DNA of 64,000 bases, taken from positions 2,666,001-2,730,000 of the forward strand of contig NZ_CP007145.1 of assembly GCF_000576555.1 (NCBI RefSeq). Direction: 5' to 3'. Of this stretch, positions 1-8,466 are shown piece by piece (the first letter of the stretch is position 1; every line of letters starts with the position of its first letter). The position numbers were made by a program, and so were the translations under genes. This DNA comes from Hymenobacter swuensis DY53. GTDB taxonomy: Bacteria; Bacteroidota; Bacteroidia; Cytophagales; Hymenobacteraceae. Below the pieces are notes generated by a model. That model saw nothing but the letters and a program-made list of their open reading frames with translations, searched no databases and was not told the DNA's origin.

Positions 1-314
1 CCGGCGGCGTAGCTGGCCGTGATATTCTGGGGCCGGGGCGGCTTGGTACCGATTTCGTAGTTCTCGATTTCGGCCTTGATTTCGTTGCGGCGGCACTCCC
101 AGTCGCTAAAGCTGGTAGAGCGGCTGGAGTTGTCGGACTTCATAAACGGGTCCGTTAGCGGCTGCACCGTCGGCAGCTGGCCAAAAGCCGGCAAGGGCGG
201 CGCAACGCAACTGCCGCCGGTGTTTTCGGTGGTATACACCAGTGGTATCTGTGCCGAGGCACTCAGGCTGAGCACCGTCAGCGCCAAGGCGGCAAGGGTA
301 GTGGTTGTTTTCAT
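1..314 (-). CDS. Glucuronoyl esterase-like (CE15) protein, 5' part only
   Basis: Only the first 104 residues are present; the rest lies beyond the left edge. Seen: a signal peptide of about 22 residues ending SASAQ, then 'LTDPFMKSD' (about 53-61), 'DWECRRNEIKAEIENYEIG' (about 71-89) and 'KPPRP'. This order matches the N-terminal approach to the hydrolase fold in carbohydrate esterase family 15, which cleaves esters between 4-O-methyl-glucuronic acid of xylan and lignin alcohols. The catalytic Ser motif would lie outside the window, so activity cannot be judged. The start is the ATG directly before a basic, Thr-rich n-region. An exported acetylxylan-esterase-like protein with a related N-terminus is the alternative. 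Confidence 0.7.
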   Translation of the reverse strand, partial: MKTTTTLAALALTVLSLSASAQIPLVYTTENTGGSCVAPPLPAFGQLPTVQPLTDPFMKSDNSSRSTSFSDWECRRNEIKAEIENYEIGTKPPRPQNITASYAA

Positions 315-1078
315 GGCATGGGAATTTTGTGAGGTAAAGCGAGGAACAGGGGGATGCAATGGGTAGCCATCGGCGCAGCGGTGGCAGAAGCAGGTCAGGC
401 GGGTCTGGGCATAGGCGAATGAGCGAAGCAGTGGAAATATGAGTGAACTCAGTTTTAGTCAGGCTACCCGCCTAGTGGCGGAGGCAACACCCACCGCGCG
501 GCATCAAACTGCTATAGATATAATACCATTTCTCTTTCTTCAATCAGGATCTTCTGCTGCCAGAAAGAGAAGCGGGGCGTGTAGTACTAAAACCGGTTGC
601 TTTAGGAATATAGCAGACCTTTGAACCAGGCATAACCCCTTGAGCAAAACATTATAAATGAAAGTACCGCAACCGTTTCCACAAACGATTGCATAGTCCC
701 TAGTCAAGAAATGGCCCTTATGTTATTGTGTAGTCGCTCAGCAGCCCCCATCGATGCATGCGCAGCAGGCAACCTGAATTATAAGTCCAAATAATTCAAT
801 TTTGCAATGCCAGAATTATTGACAATCTATCCCACAGTATATTCTCGCCACTTCCCTGGCAGGAAGCGTCGCTGCATAAAAACCCGCTGGCAGTTCTGCC
901 CGCCCAGGTTATACCGCAGACTGGCATTCTTTTTTGCAGTTTAGCTGCCTATAGGGCCTTGGAAGCAGTTCAGCAATTATTCAACCTGTTCCTTTTTCCC
1001 CCACCGAGCCAGTCGTGCCAGTTAAAATCACGCGTAGTTTCACGGGTGTAAGCAGACGAATAAGCGGCGCAGGTGTTT
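315..1078. other. Gene-poor stretch between the CE15 gene and the SUKH gene
   Basis: About 760 bases upstream of the CE15 gene and downstream of the SUKH gene. A short open frame at 439-624 has no recognisable motif and I do not call it. No RNA gene, no strong hairpin and no clear -33/-7 promoter pair could be found by eye. The 480-960 part is richer in A and T than its surroundings, which fits old decayed sequence or long regulatory DNA. Confidence 0.5.
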
Positions 1079-1600
1079 TTAAGCCTCGTCGGGGTTCCAA
1101 TAGCCGGTAAACTCCGCGCCCATGTACGCGGCTGCTTCATAAGCATCCACCGGATAATCATCCACAAACTGGGTGTTCCAGAAAAGCTGCCCCAGGGAGC
1201 AATTGAGCTTGATAAAGAACTTGCGCGGGTCTTCGGCTTCCTCCTCCCAGAAATAATCGTGAAACAGGTAGCCTACCTGCGAATCCCGGATATCCAGCGC
1301 CACCGGGTCGCCGGTTGAGCCGCTGCCTACCAACAGCAAATCAGCCTGCAGGGCCCGCTGAAAATCGTCCTCCCACTCCATTTTCTTCTTCAGGCCATTC
1401 ACCTGATCGAAATGCACCTCCCCGATTGCCAGATCGGTATCGAAAGAAAACTCCGCCAACAGCTGCTGTACCTCCACCGGAATGCCCCACTGCTTCATTA
1501 ACTCAGCATTTTCGAGGCGCAGGGGCTCGCGATGCTTCTGGACGTTGATACCAGCCGCCTCCAGTGCCGCCTGCATTTTTTGTATATCCGTCATCATCAA
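1079..1600 (-). CDS. SMI1/KNR4 (SUKH) family protein
   Basis: 173-residue acidic protein without signal peptide or membrane segment. The spacing of conserved-looking parts ('PLRLENAELMKQWGIPVEVQ' near 25-44, a run with 'DLLLVGSGSTGDPVALDI' near 85-102, and 'FFIKLNCSLGQLFW' near 128) resembles the SUKH superfamily: N-terminal helix, a Gly/Asp segment followed by a beta strand, then a C-terminal helix. Many bacterial SUKH proteins are immunity proteins against contact-dependent or secreted toxins; others have housekeeping roles. It lies 15 bases downstream of a small gene on the same strand, so the two are probably co-transcribed. No toxin gene is visible beside it. Three ATG codons in a row make the exact start uncertain by two residues. 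Confidence 0.65.
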   Translation of the reverse strand: MMMTDIQKMQAALEAAGINVQKHREPLRLENAELMKQWGIPVEVQQLLAEFSFDTDLAIGEVHFDQVNGLKKKMEWEDDFQRALQADLLLVGSGSTGDPVALDIRDSQVGYLFHDYFWEEEAEDPRKFFIKLNCSLGQLFWNTQFVDDYPVDAYEAAAYMGAEFTGYWNPDEA

Positions 1601-1615
1601 TGTGGGATTCGTAGT

Positions 1616-1915
1616 TCAATCACCCTGTGCCAGCAAGCCACAATGCGCCTGCGCTGCCAACTGGATAAGTGTCGCAAATACCGTACGCGTGCCTGAGTGC
1701 ACGGCAGTTGCGGGCAACTGGTGCAGCTGCTGTTGTTTGCGGATAATCAACTCATTGCCCCAACGAAATTCACTGTAGTAATCAAGCCACGATTCGATAA
1801 TTCCGGCTGCTTGCAATTCGATAAACGCCTCGTATTCAATACCGCCAATACGCTCCAGCGTTAAGCCCTTACTCGAAATATTCTGGCTGTCGGGAATCAG
1901 ATAAAAATCCAGCAT
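1616..1915 (-). CDS. Small hypothetical protein upstream of the SUKH gene
   Basis: 99 residues, beginning 'MLDFYLIPDSQN'. No family recognised. The C-terminal half ('GTRTVFATLIQLAAQAHCG') reads as an amphipathic helix. It ends 15 bases before the SUKH gene and is probably its operon partner. SUKH-type immunity genes are often arranged in runs of small proteins, so this could be a second immunity-like protein; that is inference from position only. Confidence 0.5.
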   Translation of the reverse strand: MLDFYLIPDSQNISSKGLTLERIGGIEYEAFIELQAAGIIESWLDYYSEFRWGNELIIRKQQQLHQLPATAVHSGTRTVFATLIQLAAQAHCGLLAQGD

Positions 1916-1991
1916 AGTTACTCTTGGTTACAAGCCAAAAACGGGATTGAACCATACAGCCCAATCCCGTTTCCAATTTATTTAGACTCGC

Positions 1992-4031
1992 CTACCCTAC
2001 CACCGGCTCTTCCAGCAACTCCTTTTCCAGCCAGCGGCCGTCTTCGCGCATGAGCTCAATCAACTCGTCCACGGCGCGTTCTTCGGGTACAGATTTCTTG
2101 ATGACTTCCTGGCCGCGGTAGAGGGCAATTTTGCCTTTACCGACGCCCACGTAGCCGTAGTCGGCGTCGGCCATTTCGCCGGGACCATTCACGATGCAGC
2201 CCATGATGCCGATTTTCACGCCCTTGAGGTGGTCGGTGCGCTTGCGGATCATGGCGGTGGTTTCCTGCAAATCGAACAGGGTACGGCCGCAGCTGGGGCA
2301 ACTGATGTACTCGGTTTTGGACATGCGGGTGCGGGCTGCCTGCAGGATGCCGAAGCTGAGCTGGTTGAGCTGGTCCAGCGTAGTCAGCCACTCCTCTTTC
2401 GGGCGCTCGGGCAGCAGCTCGGTACTCAGCACCACGCCGTCGCCGAGGCCGTCGAGGAGCAGGCCGCCCACGTCGGTGGCGGCGTAGAGCTGGGTTTGCT
2501 CGGGCGTGAGGGCCGGGTACTGGCGCTGAATGATGACGGGGTTGGGCACCGCGTTATTCAGCAGCTCGAAGAACGCCCGGCGGATTTCGGGCATGGCGTG
2601 GGCGTTGTCGGTGGCGAGGATGATAACGGCCGTGGCGTCGTCGCGCAACTGCTGCAGGGCGGCGGGCGTGAGCGAGTCGAGGGTCTGGCGCACGAAATTC
2701 AGCTCCGGGTGGCGGGCACTGGCAGTAGCGTACTCGGCCTGGGTAAGCACCGGGTAATGGTCGGGGCGCTGGCCGGCGTCGAGCCAGGCGGTGTAGTCTA
2801 CCACTTCCTTGAGGCCATTGGGCAGCATGAACGGCACCGGCCGTTGGCCCGAGTACAGGTAGTCGGCCCCCAGGTCGTTCATCTGAAACTTGTCGAGGAA
2901 GGCCGAATACAGATGGCCCACGGCGCGCAGATCGGCATATTCCACCGACGAGAGGCGGGAAATATCCACCAGCACCCGGGGCACGTTCTGCCCGCCCAGG
3001 TTCAGCACCTCCCGCGTGGTGCGGCGATGGTACTGGAAGGGGTCGATGGGAATGAGCGATTTGTCAGTTGTCAGTTGCTGGTTGTCAGTGTCGTACTCCC
3101 TGCTGACAACGGCCAACGGCTTAATCGGCCGTGCTTCCTGGGCCCGTTTAGTGTACCGGTCAATTAGGGCTTTGGCCACGGGGGCTTCAGCTTCGGGGGC
3201 TTCGGTGAGGGACACGCGCACGGTGTCGCCGAGGCCGTCTTCGAGCAGCGTGCCGATGCCCACGGCGCTCTTAATGCGGCCGTCTTCGGCCTCACCGGCT
3301 TCCGTCACGCCCAGGTGCAGCGGGTAGGGCTGCAGACCTTCGGCGTCGAGTTTCTGCACCAGCAGGCGGTAGGCCTGCACCATCACCTGGGTGTTGCTGG
3401 CCTTCATGCTCAGCACCACGTCGTAGTAGTTCTCCTCCTCGCAGAGGCGCAGAAACTCCAGCGCCGACTCCACCATGCCCAGTGGCGTGTCGCCATACCG
3501 ACTCAGAATCCGGTCAGACAACGAACCGTGGTTGGTGCCGATGCGCATGGCGGTGCCGTATTGCTTGCAGATCTGGACCAGCGGGCGGAACCGCTCCCGG
3601 ATGCGCTCCACCTCGGCGGCGTAGCTGCTGTCGGTGTACTCAATGACGTCGAATTTCTTCTTATCGGCGTAGTTGCCGGGGTTCACGCGCACTTTCTCCA
3701 CAATGCGGGCGGCCAGCTCGGCGGCGTTGGGCGTGAAGTGAATGTCGGCAATGAGCGGCACGGTGCAGCCCCGCTTGCGCAGCTCTTTCTTGATTTCGAG
3801 CAGGTTTTGGGCCTCCTTCACGCTAGGGGCCGTGATGCGCACGTACTCGCAGCCGGCTTCTACCATGCGCAGCGTCTGCTCCACCGAGCCCAGCGTGTCC
3901 ATGGTGTCCACGGTGGTCATGCTTTGCACTCGAATCGGGTTCAGGCCGCCCATCGGCAGGTCGCCGATGCTCACTTCCCGGGAGAGGCGGCGCTTGTATT
4001 CGGTGAGGCTGGGGCAATAGTTCTTGTTCAT
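1992..4031 (-). CDS. ispG: (E)-4-hydroxy-3-methylbut-2-enyl-diphosphate synthase, long form
   Basis: 679 residues. Penultimate step of the MEP isoprenoid pathway: reductive ring opening of MEcPP to HMBPP with a [4Fe-4S] cluster. Seen: the N-terminal barrel ('PMGGLNPIRVQSMTTVDTMD', 'PLIADIHFTPNAAELAA', 'KVRVNPGNYAD'), the extra middle domain of the long form found in Bacteroidota, Chlorobi and plants, and the C-terminal cluster domain with 'CPSCGRTLFD' (about 577-586) and 'GCIVNGPGEMADADYG' (about 610). The start is the ATG giving 'MNKNYCPSL'; the frame stays open upstream but would overlap the divergent thioredoxin-like gene. A palindromic repeat is embedded in frame near residues 307-323 (see 3062-3111). 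Promoter: TACCTTTG on the minus strand just upstream (complement of 4069-4076). Confidence 0.96.
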   Translation of the reverse strand: MNKNYCPSLTEYKRRLSREVSIGDLPMGGLNPIRVQSMTTVDTMDTLGSVEQTLRMVEAGCEYVRITAPSVKEAQNLLEIKKELRKRGCTVPLIADIHFTPNAAELAARIVEKVRVNPGNYADKKKFDVIEYTDSSYAAEVERIRERFRPLVQICKQYGTAMRIGTNHGSLSDRILSRYGDTPLGMVESALEFLRLCEEENYYDVVLSMKASNTQVMVQAYRLLVQKLDAEGLQPYPLHLGVTEAGEAEDGRIKSAVGIGTLLEDGLGDTVRVSLTEAPEAEAPVAKALIDRYTKRAQEARPIKPLAVVSREYDTDNQQLTTDKSLIPIDPFQYHRRTTREVLNLGGQNVPRVLVDISRLSSVEYADLRAVGHLYSAFLDKFQMNDLGADYLYSGQRPVPFMLPNGLKEVVDYTAWLDAGQRPDHYPVLTQAEYATASARHPELNFVRQTLDSLTPAALQQLRDDATAVIILATDNAHAMPEIRRAFFELLNNAVPNPVIIQRQYPALTPEQTQLYAATDVGGLLLDGLGDGVVLSTELLPERPKEEWLTTLDQLNQLSFGILQAARTRMSKTEYISCPSCGRTLFDLQETTAMIRKRTDHLKGVKIGIMGCIVNGPGEMADADYGYVGVGKGKIALYRGQEVIKKSVPEERAVDELIELMREDGRWLEKELLEEPVVG
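3062..3111. repeat. Palindromic repeat embedded in frame inside ispG
   Basis: Two GTTGTCAG units, near 3069 and 3081 (the first runs GTCAGTTGTCAG), face an inverted CTGACAAC ending near 3110. Read through on the minus strand it encodes the polar linker 'EYDTDNQQLTTDK' without a stop. Low-complexity Gln/Thr/Asp and dyad symmetry are unlike the rest of the enzyme; this looks like an inserted short palindromic element tolerated in a linker. Confidence 0.6.
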
Positions 4032-4173
4032 AAACCCGGTGGAGAGGCGTTTTTTCAGAGGAATAACAAAGGTACGCAAGGTTTGTACTTCACTCGATGA
4101 GCAGAACGACGGCGCATCCGGCAACTTCCGAAGGCCTTCCGCTGTCTTTCCTGCAAATCCCTTTCCCGTGAAC

Positions 4174-4665
4174 ATGAACCAATTGAAATTGATTGCCGCG
4201 GCGGTTTCGCTGCTGCTGTTTACCACGGCAGTCCAGGCCCAGCAGGTGCAGGTGATTAAGTTGCCGGAACTGCAGAAGCGCCTCTCCCGCCCCACCGACA
4301 CCACCTACGTGGTGAACTTCTGGGCTACCTGGTGCGGACCCTGCGTGAAGGAACTACCCCATTTCGACAAGCTCACCACTACGTACAAGAACCAGAAAGT
4401 GAAAGTGCTGCTGGTGAGCATGGACTACGTTTCGCAACTAGACAAGAAGGTAAAGCCCTTTATAGTGAAAAACGCGCTGAAATCGGACGTAGTGCTGCTT
4501 AACGAAACCGACCCCAACACCTACCTTACCACCATTGACCCCAAGTGGACCGGCTCCCTGCCGTTCACGCTGCTGCTCAACAACGCCCGCCACAAACGGA
4601 TAACCTTCGAGCAGGAATTCACCGCCGAGGAGTTGCAGAAGCAGTTGCAGGCGTTCATGCGGTAA
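4174..4665 (+). CDS. TlpA-like exported thiol-disulfide oxidoreductase
   Basis: 163 residues with a clear signal peptide ('LIAAAVSLLLFTTAVQAQ', cut near residue 21) and a thioredoxin fold carrying 'FWATWCGPCVKELPHF' (about 49-64), the WCxxC active site of the TlpA/ResA group. It should act in the periplasm on protein disulfides or as part of an oxidative-stress system. A cis-Pro is present later ('SLPFTLLL'). The ATG at 4174 is chosen because it starts the signal peptide; the upstream open frame overlaps ispG. A second thioredoxin-fold gene follows after 28 bases on the same strand, so they probably form an operon. Confidence 0.87.
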   Translation: MNQLKLIAAAVSLLLFTTAVQAQQVQVIKLPELQKRLSRPTDTTYVVNFWATWCGPCVKELPHFDKLTTTYKNQKVKVLLVSMDYVSQLDKKVKPFIVKNALKSDVVLLNETDPNTYLTTIDPKWTGSLPFTLLLNNARHKRITFEQEFTAEELQKQLQAFMR

Positions 4666-4693
4666 CTCGTTTTCACCCTCATTTTTCACTTCC

Positions 4694-5320
4694 ATGAAAA
4701 AGCTATTTCCTTTCCTGGCCTCTCTGCTGGTGCTGGCCCTCAGCAGCTTCGTTATACTGCGTCCCGTGGCCGATGCGGGCTATCAGGTGGGCGACAAAGC
4801 CGCCGACTTCAAGCTGAAAAATGTGGATGGCAAGCTGGTGTCCCTGGCCGATAATAAGGCTGCCAAGGGATACATCGTGGTGTTTACCTGCAACACCTGC
4901 CCCTACGCCAAGGCCTACGAGCAGCGCATCATCAACCTGAACACCAAATACGCGCCGCAGGGTTACCCCGTAGTGGCCATCAACCCCAACGACCCGGCCA
5001 CCGTACCCGGCGACTCGTTTGCCGAGATGCAGAAGCGGGCCAAAGAGAAGAAGTATGCCTTCCCGTATCTGCAGGATGAAACCCAGCAGGTAGCCCACCA
5101 GTTCGGCGCTACCCGCACGCCCCACCTCTACGTGCTCACCCGCCAAAGCACTGATTTCGTGGTGAGCTACATCGGGGCCATTGATGACAACTCGGAAGAC
5201 GCTAAACTAGTGAAGACCAAATACCTGGAAAACGCCATGACCGAGCTGGTGGCCGGCAAGCCCGCTTCCGTCAGCTCTACCAAAGCCATCGGCTGCACCA
5301 TTAAGTGGAAGAAGGCCTAG
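4694..5320 (+). CDS. Exported peroxiredoxin/thioredoxin-like protein
   Basis: 208 residues with an N-terminal hydrophobic signal or anchor, then a redoxin domain starting 'GYQVGDKAADFKLKNVDG' (about 29-46). The redox motif is 'FTCNTCPYAKAYE', a CxxC followed by Pro, typical of the AhpC/TSA-like thioredoxin proteins common in Bacteroidota rather than of classical peroxiredoxins (PxxxTxxC is absent). 'ATRTPHLYVL' supplies the cis-Pro loop. The C-terminus ends 'IGCTIKWKK', a conserved tail in this family. Co-directional with the TlpA-like gene and closed by a strong hairpin at 5341-5383. Confidence 0.83.
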   Translation: MKKLFPFLASLLVLALSSFVILRPVADAGYQVGDKAADFKLKNVDGKLVSLADNKAAKGYIVVFTCNTCPYAKAYEQRIINLNTKYAPQGYPVVAINPNDPATVPGDSFAEMQKRAKEKKYAFPYLQDETQQVAHQFGATRTPHLYVLTRQSTDFVVSYIGAIDDNSEDAKLVKTKYLENAMTELVAGKPASVSSTKAIGCTIKWKKA

Positions 5321-5340
5321 CTTATTGTTTCCGTTATTTC

Positions 5341-5383
5341 CATTCGTTTTCCATAAAAAAGGCTTTTTTATGGAAAACGAATG
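5341..5383. terminator. Perfect hairpin between convergent genes
   Basis: Arms of 21 bases (5341-5361 and 5363-5383) are exact reverse complements; the stem is A-rich on one side and T-rich on the other, so it can end transcription from both directions. It separates the redoxin gene from the convergent NAD(P)H-binding gene, whose stop codon lies immediately beside it. Confidence 0.85.
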
Positions 5384-5385
5384 CG

Positions 5386-6045
5386 TCAGGCCGACTGTCC
5401 GGCCCGGCGAAATACACCTTCCAGCGTATCAATCCGGACCCCGGGAGTTTCGTCAACGGCTGCATTGACCATTGCCTGAGCGACGGTGCGGGCATGGATG
5501 GGCCGGTAAGCGTGCAGCAGCGGAATAGTGCCGGCAGCCGTGGCCAGCAGCAGCCCCAGCCGTTCGCCCAGGCGCGGAGCCGCGCGGTTACCGGCCAGAA
5601 TACCGGGCTGCAAAATGCGGATGCGCCGGAACGGCAGGCGTTTTATGTCGCGCTCCAGCTCGCCCTTCATACGGCTGTAGAGCACCAGCGCGTCCGGATC
5701 AGCATTGGCCGCTGAAATGAGCACGTAGGTTGGCACCCCGTTTTCGGCGGCGGCCTGGGCAGCCTGAAACTGATAGGTGTAGTCTACTTTATACTGCGCC
5801 TTTTGTCCGCCGGCCTGGCGCAGAGTAGTGCCCAGGGAGGAAAACAGCACGTCGCCAGTGAGCAGGTGGTTCCAGCTGCGGGGCTGGTCGAAATCCACCA
5901 CGTGCTCTTCCAGTTTGGGGTTCTGGTAGCCAGTTGGTCGCCGGGTAAATACTTTCAGGCGGCTAAACCGGTCATCAAGCAGCAACTGGCGCAACAGGTA
6001 GTCGCCCACCAAGCCGGTAGCCCCGATAAGAAGTGCTGAATACAT
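5386..6045 (-). CDS. NAD(P)H-binding atypical SDR-like oxidoreductase
   Basis: 219 residues. N-terminal Rossmann motif 'ALLIGATGLVGDYLLRQLL' (about 4-22), 'RRPTGY' in the cofactor discrimination loop (pointing to NADPH), 'DVLFSSLGTT' and 'YVLISAANADPDALVLYSRMKG' with a YxxxK-like element. The pattern is that of the HTATIP2/TIP30-like branch of atypical short-chain dehydrogenases; the substrate is unknown. Convergent with the redoxin operon. The start ATG gives the usual short lead into the Rossmann strand. Confidence 0.8.
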   Translation of the reverse strand: MYSALLIGATGLVGDYLLRQLLLDDRFSRLKVFTRRPTGYQNPKLEEHVVDFDQPRSWNHLLTGDVLFSSLGTTLRQAGGQKAQYKVDYTYQFQAAQAAAENGVPTYVLISAANADPDALVLYSRMKGELERDIKRLPFRRIRILQPGILAGNRAAPRLGERLGLLLATAAGTIPLLHAYRPIHARTVAQAMVNAAVDETPGVRIDTLEGVFRRAGQSA

Positions 6046-6205
6046 AAGTTAAGGTGTGGTAGAGCAGAAAGAACAGGAGGCTGCCCGGCGGGCAGGCCCT
6101 TCGTACAACCACTAAAGACGTCTTTCGTTGGCCGCTGCTGTGCTTGAGGAAGAAAAAAACTGTCCTTTTTTGGGAATATTGCACTCCGACCACTTTCCCG
6201 CGAGG

Positions 6206-7183
6206 TCAGCCAGCTACTGTAAGCACGATTTTACCGATGTGGGTACTGCTTTCCAGCAACCGGTGGGCTTCGGCGGCCTGCGCCAGCGGCAGGGTAGCAT
6301 GCAGTACCGGCCGCACGGCCCCGCTGGCCAGCAGCGGCCAGACGTGCCGCTCCACCTCTAGGGCCAGGGCCGCCTTAAAGTCAGCAGAGCGCGGCCGCAG
6401 GGTACTCCCGGTGATGGTAAGCCGACGCGCCATAACGTCCAACGCATTAAACTCAGCGGGGCCGCCACGCATGGCATTGATGAACACCAGCCGGCCATCT
6501 TCGCGCAGCAGGCGCAGGTTTTTGGGCGTATAGTCGCCGCCTACCATGTCCAGCACCACATCAACCCCGCCAGTGCCGGCCAGCACCGCTTCAAAGTCTG
6601 CTTCCTTATAATTGATGACGGTATCGGCTCCGAGCGCACGAACAGCGGCGGCCTTTTCCGGACTACCAACCGTGGCGGCCACCCGGCTGCCCAGGGCGTG
6701 GGCCAGCTGCACGGCCGTAACGCCAATACCACTGCTGCCGCCGTGTACCAGCAGGGTTTCGTCGGGCTGGAGCTGCCCCCGCTGAAATACGTTGTGCCAC
6801 ACGGTAAATACTGTCTCGGGCAGGCTGGCGGCTTCAGGCAGTGTCCAGCCGGCGGGTACGGGCAGGCAGTGCCGGGCATCCGCTACGGCGTATTCGGCGT
6901 AGCCGCCCTGGGCCAGCAGCGCACATACCGCGTCGCCGAGGTGCCAGCGCGTAACCTCCGCGCCGCACTGCACCACCGTACCGGCTATTTCCAGGCCCGG
7001 AATCAGGCCGGATACGTCGCCGCTGCCCCGGTATTTACCTTGGCGCAGCAGTACATCAGGGCGGTTTACGCCGGCCGCCGCCACCCGGATCAGGACCTCG
7101 TGGGCAGCTGGAACAGGTAGTGCAGCGGCGTGTGCTTCCAGCACTTCCGGCCCACCGGGCGTACGGATGATAATTGCGTTCAT
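6206..7183 (-). CDS. NAD(P)H quinone oxidoreductase-like zinc-less alcohol dehydrogenase
   Basis: 325 residues, the usual length of QOR-type medium-chain reductases. Seen: 'AAAGVNRPDVLLRQGKY' (about 46-62), 'PGLEIAGTVV', the substrate-domain region 'GYAEYAVADARHCLPVPAGW', the cofactor motif 'LVHGGSSGIGVTAVQLAHAL' (about 138-157) and 'GADTVINYKE'. The Cys/His zinc ligands of alcohol dehydrogenases are absent. It should reduce quinones or enones with NADPH in the cytosol. The ATG at 7183 ('MNAIIIRTPGGPEVLE') is chosen because it matches family N-termini; the open frame upstream of it shows no conserved sequence. Confidence 0.9.
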   Translation of the reverse strand: MNAIIIRTPGGPEVLEAHAAALPVPAAHEVLIRVAAAGVNRPDVLLRQGKYRGSGDVSGLIPGLEIAGTVVQCGAEVTRWHLGDAVCALLAQGGYAEYAVADARHCLPVPAGWTLPEAASLPETVFTVWHNVFQRGQLQPDETLLVHGGSSGIGVTAVQLAHALGSRVAATVGSPEKAAAVRALGADTVINYKEADFEAVLAGTGGVDVVLDMVGGDYTPKNLRLLREDGRLVFINAMRGGPAEFNALDVMARRLTITGSTLRPRSADFKAALALEVERHVWPLLASGAVRPVLHATLPLAQAAEAHRLLESSTHIGKIVLTVAG

Positions 7184-7313
7184 AGCGGCAAAAAAAGATG
7201 AAAGCTTAGTAACAACATGCGCAAGCAGCCCACGTAAACAGCGGGTACTTACTACGTACGAGCGGCTCGCCGGATTACCGCCAGCCACCGAAAGCGGGTA
7301 AGTTTCTGATTAG

Positions 7314-7817
7314 ATGATGACACCGTTTCCGCGCCTGCCCGATTTCATACGCACAGCCAGCCAGTTTGCCGGCCTTAAGGCCTGGCAGACCGGCCGGCTG
7401 TTCCGCAAGGTGGCCGGCACTGCTCTCGATTCGGTGCAGGAGGTACTCCGGGCCGAAGTAGAAAAAGGCAACGTGCGACAGGTACGGGAGTTTCTGCTGG
7501 GAAAAGCCCTGCCGGCCGCCCGGGCACTACTGCTGGAGCGGATGGCAACCCGGCTGTTGCTGCGCATTGGCTTGCGCGGGGCGTTGGCATCCAGCGTGGT
7601 CGGCTGGGTGCTGCCGGTGGTAGTGGAACAGCTGCTGAAAGTGGCCCGGAAGTCGGGACTGTTCGACAAGCTTCGGTCAACCGCCACGGTGCAGGATACG
7701 CTCACGCGCCTGGAAGAGCTGAAGCAGGCCACCTGGAAACGTCTCGTTCCTGACCACGGTACCGGCGCCGAAATACTGCCCGACGATACCACGCTTCCCC
7801 ATCAGCTTTCGGCTTAA
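7314..7817 (+). CDS. Hypothetical protein, possibly membrane-associated
   Basis: 167 residues, not recognised. A long basic, Leu/Ala/Val-rich helical middle ('LLLRIGLRGALASSVVGWVL' about 81-100) could associate with the membrane; the ends are charged. It begins 130 bases from the divergent quinone oxidoreductase. Coding on this strand is supported by codon usage like its neighbours and by the absence of a sensible product on the other strand. Confidence 0.55.
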   Translation: MMTPFPRLPDFIRTASQFAGLKAWQTGRLFRKVAGTALDSVQEVLRAEVEKGNVRQVREFLLGKALPAARALLLERMATRLLLRIGLRGALASSVVGWVLPVVVEQLLKVARKSGLFDKLRSTATVQDTLTRLEELKQATWKRLVPDHGTGAEILPDDTTLPHQLSA

Positions 7818-7927
7818 ATCGGCCTTAAACCCGGTTTAAACGCAAAAAATTCCCACTCCAAATTTTATTCATTTTGAAGCTCTACCATGCAATCCGGCCG
7901 CCGAAAGAGGGCCGTAAGTGGGCGCAC

Positions 7928-8293
7928 ATGAAACAAAACCCTGCCCCATTGCCGGGTGGAAAGACAGCCTTTCCGCCGGCCCGGACAGCCCTACGCGACT
8001 TATACCGAGCTGCCCGTCACCTGCCTTCCACCGACCCATATGCTCCCGCTCGCTTGGCCCGTATTGTCGACCAGGCAGAGTACTTTCTACAGGAATGGCC
8101 TTTAGCCGAGTGGCCTGAGGCCCTGCACTCCGGCCAGCCGTTGCCAGACCGCCACGTATTGCTGAGCTGGCTGCTTACTGCCCGGCGTGAAATTATCCAG
8201 GCCGGCGTTACTGCCCCCGGTACCATGTGGCCCTACGCCCGCTGGCATCAGATTACCACAACGCTGCTCGCGGCCCTGGTGCCGTTCGCCTAG
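7928..8293 (+). CDS. Hypothetical protein
   Basis: 121 residues from the ATG at 7928 (an upstream TTG at 7874 would add 18). Trp- and Pro-rich, mostly helical ('ALRDLYRAARHLPSTDPYAP', 'LLSWLLTARREIIQAGV'). No family recognised, no signal peptide. Followed by a strong perfect hairpin at 8332-8384. Confidence 0.5.
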   Translation: MKQNPAPLPGGKTAFPPARTALRDLYRAARHLPSTDPYAPARLARIVDQAEYFLQEWPLAEWPEALHSGQPLPDRHVLLSWLLTARREIIQAGVTAPGTMWPYARWHQITTTLLAALVPFA

Positions 8294-8331
8294 GTTTTCT
8301 CACCCACGCTGCCTGCGTACACGCGGCTTCT

Positions 8332-8384
8332 TACCGGAACATACAACGCCCCGGCCAGGAGCCGGGGCGTTGTATGTTCCGGTA
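8332..8384. terminator. Perfect 24-bp stem hairpin
   Basis: Arms 8332-8355 and 8361-8384 are exact reverse complements around a 5-base loop. GC-rich core, no long T-run, so it may act as a weak terminator or as an mRNA 3'-end stabiliser for the gene at 7928-8293. Confidence 0.7.
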
Positions 8385-8466
8385 GAGTTTCGGTTATTCG
8401 GGTTCCTGCGCCACTGAACAGCCCGCCTGTTTTCCTGCTTTTCCATCATCAACATTCCCCTCCCGC

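Noticed and set aside
439..624. Short open frame in the first gene-poor stretch
   Set aside because: No motif, unusual codon use and no promoter; probably chance.
2229..3167. Long plus-strand frame opposite ispG
   Set aside because: Its product has no sensible motif and lies wholly opposite a strongly conserved enzyme; GC-rich shadow.
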